Source: Glossina fuscipes
Taxonomy: Eukaryota; Arthropoda; Insecta; Diptera; Glossinidae
Assembly (NCBI RefSeq): GCF_014805625.2
Contig: NW_024003726.1
Location: forward strand, 470,739-534,738
Length of the DNA stretch: 64,000 nucleotides
Direction: 5' to 3'
Shown: in pieces, positions 46,030-58,479 of the stretch
How positions within the stretch are numbered: the stretch's first letter is position 1
Layout: each line of letters opens with the position of its first letter
Translations under genes and position numbers: made by a program
Notes under the pieces: generated by a model
Databases searched by the model: none
What the model was told of the DNA's origin: nothing
The model's input: the letters and a program-made list of their open reading frames with translations, nothing else

Positions 46030-48280
46030 AACAAAAGCAGGCTGTTGTTATAAGAAGAGGAAGAAAAAAGTGGACCATTTAAAGGGCCTCTGATGAATTC
46101 ACAGAAAACCTCGGAAGCTACATCATAGACACATATTCAAGATTTGATTTTACCAGACTTATGTGTAGCCGTTTTGTTTGGTATGGGTCGTCAAGCTTTT
46201 TGCACCACCATTTAATAAAGTCTAGCGCTGACCTAGCTTTTTTTTATGAGCAGATTAAACCGTAACCGTTCAAATGAAACCCCTAAATCAATGGTTGAAT
46301 TTGTATTTTCGAAGCTTTCTGACCCGATAAAACACTCAGTACTAAATGAATTCCTCCTTGAGGATAAAAGCTTCTTGCACTCTTTGGATTTAATTGAAAT
46401 CAGATTGAAGGGGAGAAACGTGAAATTCAAATGTGAGATACAAAACTGTGCAATAACGCCAGTGTACTAAGATATGGCTGGCCTTAACCATCGAAGAGAG
46501 ATCAAAATGTGCAGAATGTATAGAAAGTCCTAAGTGGCCGCCGAGGGAAATCTTACGTCACGGAAAATTCATCAGCGGTAACGGTGCTAAACAGAACTTT
46601 GAATAAACTGCTATAAAAGTAATAGCTTATGCACCTTATGTATGAAGTTTAAAGACCAACTATTTACGGTTGGCTAGATCAAAACACTACTAAAAGTTTT
46701 GTATGCGCCTTCCAAGCGAAAGCTATTAGAGAAAGTCTTGAAACCGTCACAAGTAAGCTTTTAAACCGTTCGTACCGGTTGATCTTCTTTTCAGAAAGCC
46801 TTGCTGAAATGAAGAAATAGAAGACTTGACAGCAAAAACAAACTATTGAGTAACAACTTGCTCAAAAAATTTGGACAAAAGATTAAATTCACTACGACTC
46901 TGTAGTTCTCGCCAAAATGTAGATTTCTGTTTTTTCGGCAGTTTCTTTGGCGCAAAGGGGAATCAAATGTTTTCTTAGAAAGAGTAAAAATCAATGCGAG
47001 AAAACTGCATGGTTCATCAGAGCATGATTTGAGCATACGTGACGGAACGTCATTAGGTCGTAGCGCACAACTATAATTTACGAACCTTAACGCTTGTAAT
47101 ATGTCGTTTTCTGAAATGAAAAAATGAGAAGTCGAAATAGAGTTCATGATTATCAGTTAAATCGATATGGGCGGTAAAAAGATTTTCTTGGAAATATTAA
47201 GCAAAGCGGTTCGAGGTTTAAATGTCGCAAGAGGATTCAAGACATAAGGCGATCCTTCTTTTAGTATATGTAAAGGTATTCGCGATAACTATGGTTTTTA
47301 GGATAATTACGTCTACACCTAGCAGGCGAGCAGTTAAAATAATCATACGCAAACCCCTATGTTTCAAAAAGTTTTTGTTCTTAATTTGCCGTACTTAATC
47401 TCTTTGTTTAACTAGTTTGCTGTGTTGTGTTTAAGTAATTTGTAGTTTAATCGTAAATAGCATTAAAAAAGAAGAATGTTAAGGTTCCTATATTCCCATT
47501 CGTAAAGTCAAACATATTGTGTGAAATATGAGCTCAAGACAGCAAAATATTGACTTTGCTGAAATCATATTCCGCATTTGATCAAGTAAGATGTAAAATG
47601 TTGAAACGATTTCACCGGCCAGTTTGCTTGAAACGATAAAATTCATTCAGACACAGATACTCATGCGAACTGAAAGGAGGACGGCGACTTGCAATTATTT
47701 CAGAGAAATTGACACAAAGAAATTCTTTTACTACATTTAGCAATATGATTCCATTGAAGAAGACTCCGATCAAAAATCTCATTGATAAACGGGGTAACTT
47801 TATCAGCCGTTGAAGTCTGCATTATAGCACTAATTAAATTGTGATACGCTAAAATCCTCCAAACCTTATGGCCATATCAGTCGATTTTGAAGTTTCAGCA
47901 GCGTCACAAATAAGGGCGGCATGTGTCTTATTGCTGGAAATATTCATATTTGGGGAAATGCAGGAACTATGAACGTTTATTACCAATCCTCATATGAGCG
48001 GCATTATAAATAACGTCAGGAGGTATTTATTCAAATAAATAAGATGCAAAAGCAACTAGGCCAATTAAAAAACCACCATTACCGTCTGGTCGATCTTTTC
48101 GAAAAACGTAGAAGGCGTTAGGAAACAGCTCCGAAGATTGTAGACCAGATTTAAACCAGGTTTCAGTTAAACCCAAACAAAAAAATTCTGTGCTCACTGA
48201 ATTCAGGTAATTGGACAGAGTTTGATAGCCTGATGCGCCTGAGCAAACATTCTAATTTTTATATTTATGAAAGAACAAGT
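46030..48280 (-). pseudogene. CR1/Jockey-like LINE ORF2 remnant, same family as the 17-21 kb copy
   Basis: Reading the minus strand from 48270 gives endonuclease blocks closely parallel to the 17-21 kb element: 'SVSTEFFCLGLTETWFKSGLQSSELF', 'FRKDR', then 'STDMAIRFGGF' (family GDFN lost) and 'QTSTADKVTPFINEIFD'. At 47147-46990 follows 'FISENDILQALRFVNYSCALRPNDVPSRMLKSC' (RT start), and at about 46430-46230 'STIDLGVSFERLRFNL', 'ARSALDFIKWW'. Sizes and gaps show that about a third of ORF2 is missing, including the catalytic palm. Stops and frame changes are numerous. The copy is older than, or evolving separately from, the 17-kb copy. Confidence 0.75.
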
Positions 48281-48284
48281 AAAC

Positions 48285-49690
48285 CGTTGTTGTTATTATT
48301 CATAAATTAGAACTTAAAAATATTTATACTACGTTGCATACGTCGCGCTCTCACCAACAACCGCAAAATTAGTTATCCAAAAAATAAGAAAAAGAGGGTT
48401 TGAATTTATAAGCAAAACCATGGACCATAGCAATAATTAAATACAAAATGAAAAGCATAAACTGCTCTACAAAAATAGGAAAAAAGGATATGAGTTTTGT
48501 TTTTAAAACTCGAGGGGAACTACTTGATTTGATTTTATTATTAGTTTATTGCGTAAAAATTCTGATATATGAAAAATATAATATGCGGTAACCCAATAAA
48601 ATCTACATACAATATCGAAAATTAAGTTTCCTCTTAATAAAAACTGTACTTGTGAATTAACGGTCAAAAAATATATTTTTTGAGAAGCAAAAGTTATGTT
48701 ATATAATACCTCAGATTTTGTTTTCGATTTAAGAAAAAGTTACAAGCATGAAATATATTTTAATTCCACAGAAAATTTGAATATAGCATCGCTAGAAGGC
48801 GCGACAGAGAACATCTTTATTTTACAGTACTTAGTTCTTGTACTGGTTTTCGTACATTTAAATAATTAATTATCAATTAAAATGAATTTCTTTACTTCTT
48901 TTCCTTAAAATGTCACAAACTATACGAAAACGCAAAGAAATTTCTCAAAAGATTATGAAAGGTAAAAAGTGCGGAAAAATCGTAAAGGAAAAAAATCAAA
49001 CCAGTTGGGGTAAATCGTGTTTCTGTTCAAACTATTATAAACTATTACAATAACGCAAATATCACGGAAAATAAGCATTGATCAAGTCGATCAAACAACC
49101 CTATAGGGTATAAAAATCGAAATATTATCGGAATTGCAAGAAATGAAGCCAAAACTAGTACTGGTGGCATTGCAAAAAACCTAAAAATATATAAATCAAT
49201 TAGTTTAAAAAAATGGAATAGGAAGATATAAGCAAACACGTCGTAACGAAATTATTAGGAGCGAACATAGCTTAGAATAGGCAGAAGTGGATTTCTTTTG
49301 AGGAAATAAATGACAACGATTACGGTTCGGTTATTATGATTTTTAGAAAGAGTAGATTTGAGGTTGAGATTTATTTTTATGTGGGCTGAGAGGTTGGTGA
49401 ATTGGTTATTGTAGATAGATGATTTTAGGTTGTTCATTGCAATGGATGGAATTTGGTGTTAAATTCTTCGCTTGAGATTACTGATGTCACAAAAGAATGC
49501 TTATGAATTTCAGTATTTGGGGATCTGCTTTCATGCTGTTGTTATGACATGTTATTATATGTTGGATGAACTGTGCGAGTAGTGAGTTTACTGAGAAATA
49601 GGCGCTTTCCTTCATCGAAACTACGTAACTTTTTAGAATTCTTGGTGGCGGCTGTTGTGACGGTTGTGGGTGGTTTAGTCATGGGTGACG
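48285..49690. other. No recognisable gene
   Basis: AT-rich. The first 100 bases may be leader of the minus-strand LINE remnant. The 49250-49690 part may be decayed continuation of the BEL gag remnant that follows, but without motif support. Confidence 0.4.
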
Positions 49691-49699
49691 TTACTCTGG

Positions 49700-50480
49700 A
49701 AGTTTCTGAACTCAACGCTAAACGTAGAGTTTTTGATAAAATTCTTTGCGATATTGGTCTATTTCAGTCCTTAGCTTATGAATAATTTTCTCATGTGAAA
49801 AAAAAAAAAAATTTTGTGCATTCACGAGAGGATCATCAGGTGAGGAGAGGATCATTCGTGGGCTTTGATACGATTTGTGACGCAAGCAATATATGCACAG
49901 CTGCGCTTCATGAACATAATCGTATCGTTCGTAGGGTGTATAAATCAGAAATATGTAATATAAAAATGCGAAACATTGATATGGAGGGTGATATTTTCTC
50001 TTACATAAATTGCGCTCCGCTATTGAATGTTCACGAACTGCGAGGGTCGGCGATTGCAATTTGTTCTTCTTTGTGCTTTACGGCTTTTGGCGTTGTCAAT
50101 TCGCTCAGCGATTTCAGCTCTGCTTATGATGAAGTTCAAAGATTACTTCGGTAAAGCATAGGTTCCATCCGCAAACTCCATCAAAAAGAGATGAACGAGA
50201 ATCCGATTCTAATCAGTGACTGAAATTTTGAGAGTTTAAAGCGTTGCAAGACAATCGTTAACGCGTGTTTGAATATCTAAAATAATTTGACTATTTTCTT
50301 CGCTTAATGGAGGAATGTTGAATAGAGTTCGCACTGAATTTTCGAATAATATCCGCATTCATACTTTGATTGCAGAGCTTGCCATGCCAGTATGAAATTC
50401 TAATCACAGAAAGCTTAGCGCTTTACCATGGCACTTGCCTTACCTGTAGTTTTATTGCACAAGTAACATAACTTTTAAGC
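49700..50480 (-). pseudogene. BEL/Pao-type gag remnant
   Basis: On the minus strand, about 50330-50100 reads 'IPPLSEENSQIILDIQTRVNDCL' then 'LVHLFLMEFADGTYALPK', the pattern of the DUF1759-type capsid region of BEL/Pao gag. Around 49960-49880 'YERYDYVHEAQLCIYCLR' matches the segment entering the first zinc knuckle (LC..CL). The frame breaks between blocks. Open frames on the plus strand here (49573-49785, 49795-50154) are shadows. Protease and later pol domains are absent. Confidence 0.6.
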
Positions 50481-50484
50481 TGCT

Positions 50485-53250
50485 GTTAATTTGGTATGGT
50501 TAAGATAAACCCCAGTGAATATGTCTCTGAAGGTTATCCCCTCCTCGTGACCACCTTCGAAGACCTCTATATATCGCATGGGTGAGATTTTATATCTACT
50601 AATTGTTGCTCATTGTGCTGCTGCAATACGTTGTATGTTTGATTGACTGCACTGTAATAGCCACTGTATTGCTTAAACTTATTACAAACTCCTGCAATCT
50701 GATTAAACGACCTAGAACATTTTTATTTCAACGCCACCAACATTTATCTTTTGCTATTTATAACGTTAAATTAAATAACAGTGACGGCCAACATCGGGCC
50801 CGAATACTAATGTAAATTTGCACCCGAAGAACTTTAATGGCGATCGTTATTCTTGAGTATGAAATTCAGCTTTTAAAACTTTCTATGCGCACCTCCTTAT
50901 ATCTTTGATCAAATGTAAGCAGTCTAACTATTTGATATTGACATATTAAGGCTTTTACTTTGATGTTTGTTTCCAGATTTCTTTTTTCATATAATCACTA
51001 CTTAACGTTTGACATTGTATTCTAGGTTCTTTAATTTAGATGAATTTTAGTCGTTTGATTTAGTAAAGCGTGAAGTCTCTAATACAAAAGGGCCATGATT
51101 AATATTCGATTAAAGCAAACGAAAGAAAATTCCCTTTTTTGTATTTTGTAATAAAAGCAGATATTGAGCCACCGTTTCGTTTCGAAGTTGACTTCATATC
51201 ACCTATTCATTTAATAGCGATATGAGTTCCTTGGCGGTTCAAAAACGAATGAACACATAAAAGTAAAAACATAAAGAGGAAGCACTGAAATATAAGGGTT
51301 ACTATGTGCTCAAAAAATACTTTAAAATGAGCAAGAGATATATATATAAATAGATTACAACATCGAACTTTCTACGCTATGTTTAAGTAATCTTTGTCTT
51401 ATATTATTATGATATTATTATAATAAGGTATCTACTCTTTGGATGACTTTAATCAGTTTAAATCTCTTCTCGGCAGTTCCCCCAACTGCCTGATGTAATC
51501 GCTGTGTAAGAGACAAGCCTGGGTTTTGAGGAGTTTATAATTGCAGAGAAGCGGTGATTTATTACTACATATAAGAAAAGTTTGAGTTACTCTGTAAAAT
51601 TTTCTAGGGCTTATCGCTATTACTTCGAAATATTTTGACATTGATCTAAAACCTATGAAAATTATCTCTTCTTATAGTTCACAAAAATGCGTAATTACTG
51701 ACTTCATAAATATGTTTGATGCCACTCGTCAACATTACGATGATATGTCGACAATCTTTTGGAACTTTAAAAACATGTATAGATCACGTTTTTAGTAATT
51801 TCTAGAACAGAATTTATGTTGATTCGGTTGAACGTAAACTATAAGTTCACAACATAGCGTATTGTAAAATCAAAACTAAAATAAAAACTATACAACATAT
51901 CGAAAAAACAAAGAAACAGTTTGAATATGAATATTTGCAAGATATTTTATCTGTTAATTTATTAGCATTGAAAGCCTCTGACTTACCAAAAAATATTATT
52001 TCTTTTATGTAGACTACGGTAAATAGCACAACTCTAATTTTTACTTACAGAAAACAACTTTGTTGTGAACTAATGCTCTATACAAATAAAAATCTTCAAG
52101 AATTAATATTGTATAAACAAGAATTACCACAAAATACGCTAAAGTAAAGACGAACGGAGTCTCGAAGACACGCTGAAAACGTTAAGCTAAGTTATTAAAG
52201 GCGGAACTAGGGAACGTAGGGACAACTTTTATATTCGGAGGATGAATAATACTGGTCTTGATAAAAAAAAGTGTTGGAAATCTATCAACGCTACTCCAAG
52301 CCTTTCAAGAAGTAAGGAATAAATTCAGACCACAAAAAAGTGAATTGTTTTAATAACTATTCTGTACTGTTTGTAAGACATCTCACAAGACAAATAAAAA
52401 TTACATTCCTTGAGATCTAATAGTGTAGAGGATATTTAAATGTAATTGGAGACATCAAAGTGAATAAAAGCATGGGGCACTAATTAGGTAAGGAGTTAGC
52501 CAAATATCATTTTCGAGTTTCAAGTTTTTTGGTATATGTATGCACAAGAGGCGAGTCAAACGGTCAATCATACCTGTCGGATCAGCCGTTAGCTAAATAG
52601 CCAAAATTTTACGTCAGTATTGGTTTTTCAGAGATAGTTTTGTTTGCATTTATAAAAAGAAACAGCAGTAAACTGAAAACAAAATAAATGCCGAACAAAA
52701 TTACAAATTTGCGAAAGATAAGTGAAAAAATATTTTTTCTTTTCTTTTTACTCCAATTAGTGCTCTTAATCAGCCAAAGCTTATAGACAATCCTGTATCA
52801 TCAATCTTTCCATACGTAGTTAAATACTAGCACAATAATTTATAAATCGCAAAGAATGAACAAAAACTCGTCACTCTATTTTATGACGCTGTCTGGGAAA
52901 ACAGCACAATTCTCACTTGAGATGCGAATTTCAAATGCACAAAACAATTTTCGTTTTATCATCTAGAAATTTTAGTTTATATATACGTGTTTTTGAAATT
53001 TAGTGCACATATATGTAAAAAGGTGCATCTTATAGTCCGAAAAATACGGTAGTCCACTTATTTGTTTATATTTTTGCGTATGTACATATAAATATTTTCT
53101 TTGCGAGATTTGCAACCGCGACCTGAAGTTTGTGGTAATAAAGTTCAGACTTTCTGGATCGCGACACACATGTATAGGGCCATTCCAGTAAAAGAGCTTA
53201 CCTGAAAGACGATTGGCCTGGAAATCAAAATTACCACTTTACACATTACC
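50485..53250. other. No recognisable gene
   Basis: AT-rich with short frames only. No transposon motif seen; 53000-53250 may be decayed upstream part of the Harbinger-like piece. Confidence 0.4.
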
Positions 53251-53259
53251 ACTACGTAG

Positions 53260-53570
53260 TTGTGTCATTCAAACACCCTTAAAGTTCCAGTTAATGATGT
53301 CGTTACTTTTCAAAAATCTAAATTAAGCCAGCCCGTTTTTCCAGTTCGATGGTGTATTTTAGTCAAAGAGAGAAACAGCAAATACGATTCCAGCAACATT
53401 GCAAAGCTATCAAATGTTTGTGCAGTCCTTTACAACGTTCGCGTGCACTATAAAGTGCTTAATCCGAAAATTCAGGATTTAAATCCTGCAAATCTCGTTA
53501 CTTATTTTGACGACGGTGTCGACGACACGCCATACGCCGTCGAAGCGAAAGCTAGGTAACCAAAAGACAC
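53260..53570 (+). pseudogene. Possible PIF/Harbinger transposase C-terminal remnant
   Basis: Plus-strand frame 53260-53559 ends with 'SSNIAKLSNVCAVLYNVRVHYKV' and an acidic tail ('YFDDGVDD'). The 'I...C.VLHN' block followed by an acidic tail is how HARBI1-like DDE nucleases end. The catalytic region is not present in the window and the N-terminal part does not align by eye. The evidence is one motif in context, so confidence is low. Confidence 0.35.
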
Positions 53571-53719
53571 ATAATCAGTACCCAGGTTAAAATGATATAT
53601 CAATATAATTTTTAAGAGATTGTGCAGCAAATTTGCATCATTATCAGCAGATACTCTCAGATGATAATAATGACTGCAGTGTATCCCGGTATTCTCAAGT
53701 GACATAAAGTAGTTTTTGT

Positions 53720-54060
53720 GCTAAAGGAAATTAGTGCTTATAGTGTAGAAATATATCGTCCAATCGCGAGTCTTTTCACAATACATAACATTTTTGCAAG
53801 GATTATACACGAAAAATTGGCACCATAAAAACATTGAAAAAGATGAATTATTGTACGATTTTCAGTGTGGCCTTAGAAAAGGTGAAGTATCGAAGGTTCG
53901 GTCTCACATGTAATCAGATATATTTATAATGGCTTAGATAAAAACTTTAACGGTGTTGCTGATATATTTTTTGATTTTTCAAAGGCTTTCAAAGCCGATC
54001 TCTCATCTATTACCTAGAAACCTTTTGTAGTTATCTGGGCACATAATCGTGGTCGGTTTT
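53720..54060 (+). pseudogene. LINE reverse transcriptase remnant
   Basis: Plus-strand readings give 'PIASLFTIHNIFARIIHEKLA' (family YRPIS.L....K..E...), 'YDFQCGLRKGE' and 'GVADIFFDFSKAFK', where the palm Asp motif (D.SKAFD) has Lys at the second Asp position. Frames change twice. No downstream YADD motif recovered. The end of this copy may be at 55240-55350, which resembles the 3' UTR of the 17-21 kb LINE. Confidence 0.6.
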
Positions 54061-54064
54061 CGGT

Positions 54065-55385
54065 GGGAATTCTCTCCACACATGTTGTGGTCTCATATGG
54101 AGTAATTTAGGTTCTGTAAGTAACTGGGTATAGCTGATGATAACTTATGGGGGATGAAGAAACCCTTCTCTATAAAATGATCTCACATCTTTCATCGTCT
54201 CGACGTATGAACATTTGTCGATATATCTCCTCAATATTTGTTATGAAGACAAATCCGATGATTTTTTAGCGGAGGCGCCAGAAACTTCATGTAGTCTGAT
54301 TGTTGTTTTATCTAAATTGCTACACAAAAATGTGGAATAAAAAAATTGGGCGCTAACATAGAATTGATGTCTATTCCTTTCTGGTGCCGGATCTCCTTAC
54401 ATCTCGCCTTGAAATTCGTACATAGTGTCTTGTTGGAATGATCCTTAAGTAACTGGTTCTCAAAGATGGAAAATGTCTTGTAGGCCAACTCCTGCGTTTC
54501 TATTAGCTCAGATGGATCCTCGGGAAAAACAACGCCACAATAGAGTAGTGTTCATTATTAGTCTGGATGTTTTTTACAAAATAAGCATCGCACTTCCGTT
54601 CGTTTTGTGAAAGGCCGTATTCGTGTGATCCATTATCCCGCACTCTCCCTAATCGCCTAATACCACAATTTAATAGATCGCTACCAAATATTCCCGTATC
54701 AGAAATAGAAATTGATCATGTCTCAAGCTCGGCTTAACCTTGATTTGGTGACATCCCGACACTGAGAAGCCAATCAAGAGATGTAGTTAATTAAAAGATC
54801 ATTGGGCAAATATATTTTCCTATTTTGTATCGAAGTGGAGTAATATTCGCTGCCTTGGAGAATACACACCTTTCTTAGTTGATACAGATATATACCAGTC
54901 AACACTACATTTGGAATTTCTTATTTTAAACTGTTGATATGTTGATTCAGCTGGAAAGGGAGTATTGTTCTAAGAACAAATGCTTCCCAAATTGTTGCAA
55001 AATTGTATATCGTTGTATTATTGTAACGCGACAATTATGCGCCTAGTTGTCTCTCCTTTGTTCATTTCCAAGTTGCTTAAGTGCACAATGCAGGCTCTGG
55101 CGTTGATACAGAAAATTTCTTAACTACGGATACGAGAATTACTAGGGAAACAGAGTCCAATGTTTCTCGAAGTTCCACTTTCAATTTCGATTAGCCACTA
55201 TTATTCCTATTTATGTCATTGCCGGTAAGACATAGTGTGTACATGCTCTTTTTTCTTTTTTTTTTTCTCTTTTTTATTTATACTTGAATTATTATTTTAA
55301 TTTTTTTTTCTTTCTTTTTATTGTATACCAGTTTTGAAACAATTAGTATAAGGTTTTCGATTAAGATTTCGAATAAGTTTATAGC
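54065..55385. other. Unassigned; T-rich end resembles a LINE 3' UTR
   Basis: No protein motif seen in 54065-55200. At 55228-55290 a TGTGTACATGCTCTTTTTTC tract followed by T-rich sequence resembles TTGTGTACATGCTTTCTTTC at 21278-21310, the 3' UTR of the CR1/Jockey-like LINE. It is suggestive that this is the tail of the copy beginning at 53.7 kb. Confidence 0.4.
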
Positions 55386-55389
55386 TGCT

Positions 55390-56320
55390 TGCTGCTTGCG
55401 CACAGCAAAGCGCTGAGCAATATCACATGTAAGCTCCAACAAATTGGTAGGTGTTGATCTGCCTTTAATGAAGCAATGTCGTCATAGTGGTAGCACTGAG
55501 TTTATTGCCAACATCAATCTCACAGACATTAATGAGTTCATTAACTTACGGAGAACACTACGCTTTGTAATGCTCCTATAATGACTTATGTTGTCTCTGA
55601 CGCCGCTCTTGGACAAACGCAAAATAAAGCCAGCTTTTTATGCTAAGCACATTGATCAAGCAAGCACAGAGCACATCCGTACAATTTCGGCGAATAAAGG
55701 ATGAAATGCCATCAGAACTGGCGAGCCAACTGATCTTTAGATTACACAATGTATAAAAGATTTCGAGAAAATGGTATGTGAATTGTTGGAGAAGACAAAG
55801 TCTAATAATTTATTATTAGCGTAATAGTGTTGAAAAAGGCAATTTTATCAAAAATGTATTAAATGAATTAGAAAGGGAATTACGTGGGAAACAGACAATA
55901 CTCTGTTTAGGGCTCTGCATGGTTTGTGGTAGACTGAAGTCTTCCAATAGTAGTGTCAAATCAGAGTTTTGAGAACAGATGCTTAACAAAACGTAAATGC
56001 TTTCGGTAAATATATATAGCGGATATGGGCGGAATGTATAAGCACGTATTAAAAGCCAGATTAATTGGCCTTAGCCATAACGTAGAAAAACATCAATTGG
56101 TTCGAAGAAAATGAAAGCGATCGCTGGTGGGGAGTTTTTTACAGCAATTAATACGCGCCCTATTCTTTTTGAATAGCGGAAAGGCTGGAAAAAAATTCCA
56201 GCATCGTTAACACTTGGCGTAAACCAAATTACAGTGAGAGCTACGATGTTGTAAACGTAATGTATAGGTTTCGCGTTGAGGCCAGAAACATTCTGGTAAA
56301 GAGCAGTCATTTTGTTTTTG
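55390..56320 (-). pseudogene. Jockey/CR1-like LINE ORF2 remnant
   Basis: The minus-strand frame from 56310 opens with 'ALYQNVSGLNAK', 'VALTVIWFTPSVND' (family TETWL) and 'RIGRVLIAVKNSP', the start of the endonuclease. Further on are 'YIPP' (about 56030), 'LLDFVFSNNSHTIF' (about 55800), and RT pieces 'ISHYRSIT' and 'HCFIKGRSTPTNLLELT' (about 55480). It is compressed to under 1 kb, so large parts are deleted, and it is full of stops. The 3' end faces the 3' end of the plus-strand LINE remnant at 53.7-55.35 kb. Confidence 0.7.
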
Positions 56321-56324
56321 GACG

Positions 56325-56890
56325 TTCATCGGAGCGCTCCAATCTAATCGATTCTTTTGCGTGTTAAAAACTCCCTAATAAGGATGCAGGTTTAAAATTT
56401 TAGTGGATAAGATATCTCTAGGCTGGTCAGTATTAAATTTGAAAGTTCAAATCTTCTTTATCTCTGCATCGAAAACTTTTTTCGGATATACCTTAAAACC
56501 GTACCGGAGGCTGGTCAGCTTGAACGGACTTAGATCTATCTATGTTAGTGCAATAACTGACTTCTTTCGGAAACAATGTCCCTTATCCGTTAGTATTCGT
56601 AGTACCCTTAATGTTATGTAGAGATTTTCCATTGGAAGTTGGACGGTAAATAGCTGTACAGTAACGCTATCCCCAACCAACGAAATCGACGAAAAAGAGG
56701 AGCTACATACGCTCAAAGACATAACAGATGGAACGGGAGATCGAAACTCATTATGAACTTTCAATCAACGTTGCGCTGAAAGAGTCCCGTAATTTAATAA
56801 ATTTTTCTATTAACAAAAGGTATTAAAAGTCGTTTAAAAAAATATAATCAGGTGAAATTCTCCTTTTGCCTTACAGTTCGGCTATCCTAC
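56325..56890. other. No recognisable gene
   Basis: Short stretch between two minus-strand remnants; no motif seen. Confidence 0.4.
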
Positions 56891-56899
56891 GTCAGAATG

Positions 56900-58470
56900 A
56901 ACTTCGATTCTACTTCGCTCGTAACGTTCTGAATCGCTTTCTTCGTTTCCATCGAGCAAAAGAGCAAGAGATCGGCTTCATCGCGTAGACGGAAGAATAC
57001 TTCCATAATACTCTGGCGGAACCCGGAATGTGTTCAAAAACTTATCTATCTTTTCCGAGGGCTTTGGCAATAAAAACAGGACCCTTGAAACGAGGTTGTA
57101 ATTTACGACGGCCTTAGTGTTCGGATTTTCATGTTGTGCCAACACCAAATCACCGACGACGCACTTAATAGGGGTCGAATGTCGGTTATTGAATTGGAGT
57201 TTGTTTGTTCGCGAGGACGATAAGTAATCAGCAAAGCTGCTGCGCATTTCAGTCAAGTCTTCTTCCGTACATCTGTAGCATGAACTCAAAATCTCTATTG
57301 CCAATAGTATTATGGCCCAGACAGCTTATGCAGTTAATATAACTTGAGAGTCTTATTACCTTTATACCCGAAGAAATAATTCCAACCAAAACGACTGGTG
57401 TTACATTTTGATGGTGTGCTCACACGACACTACATAATGTAAGATTATCTAGAATGATTGTTTAATTGTTTGTTTCTTTGTATATGCGCATGTTTATATA
57501 TGTTTATATGATTACTAACATGTAATAATTCGCATTGTATGCCTTCCACTTTTTTTTCGGGGGGTTGACCGAAATATGCCAACCTCAACACTAATCATGT
57601 ATAAAGGCCGGACTGAGGTCTGGCATAACTAAGAAATTCGACCAAAGGTTAGCACTAAGTTAACGCTTGCTACACAGTAAATTAAGTAAAGTGTGGGAGT
57701 GGATATTTTCCCTATACTAAATTCTAGAAATCTCTTCTTCGGATATACCATAGATATTCTGGTAATGAATTACTATAAATTCTCTCTAACCATTGTTGTT
57801 TTATGTCCAACAAACTTCATTAGACCTTGGGTGGCCAATACAAAGTCCTTGGATGTTTCACGGGGCTTCTACGTCCTTTTTCGGAGTTTATGTTCGAGGT
57901 TTGGAAGTATCGGGTCGACACGAAAGAATGTCGTTTTTAAAAGTTTCCCATACGGTCCATCGGCGATTATTCCTAAACCAGGTCAATGCATTACCTTGGA
58001 GCATGATGATCATCGTACTGGGTAGAACATTTCGGTTAATTCCATTGGCCTCGGATAAATCTTCTACTCTTTCGATGAATTGCAGTGTGTTCCGGGAACC
58101 TATATAATATAGTCCCCATTTGCGGGCAATTCCTGTAGGACAATCTCTTATCTCCAGCATTTGCATTCAGCAATGAGCACGGCACTCCTTTCCGGTACAC
58201 GAATTGTTGAATTAATTGGTGCACTGACAGTGACAACATTAATTGGTACAGCGACAGCAACCCCAAGTGGATTTATCGTTGACATGTCCCTGTTGATTAA
58301 TTGGTGGTATATTAAAATGTTGGATAAAACAGACGGCTAATTCATCAGCGGCAATATCAGGTGATGCTAGCCCTTCTGATTGCACTTGTGGCAAATTTGC
58401 GGTCAGTTTGGCAAACTGGTTGGTTGTCTTTTCGGATGTTTGTAGATTATTCGCCATTCTTAGCAATCTA
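56900..58470 (-). pseudogene. Ty3/gypsy remnant: gag fragment and integrase C-terminus
   Basis: On the minus strand, 58466-57888 reads as gag. An N-terminal part ('ANNLQTSEKTTNQFAKL') is followed at 58080-57900 by 'FIERVEDLSEANGINRNVL' and 'MLQGNALTWFRNNRRWTVWETFKNDIL', the retrotransposon-gag capsid pattern with its G.AL.WF core. About 600 bases later, 57200-56980, 'VGDLVLAQHENPN' and 'PPEYYGSILPSTR' look like the C-terminal tail of a gypsy-group integrase. Protease, RT and RNase H are missing, so an internal deletion has removed most of pol. LTRs were not found. Confidence 0.6.
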
Positions 58471-58479
58471 TTGGCAAGT

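Noticed and set aside
49573..50154. Two plus-strand open frames suggesting a host gene
   Set aside because: The minus strand gives BEL/Pao gag motifs over 49880-50330, while the plus-strand frames match nothing and are split by a poly-A run.
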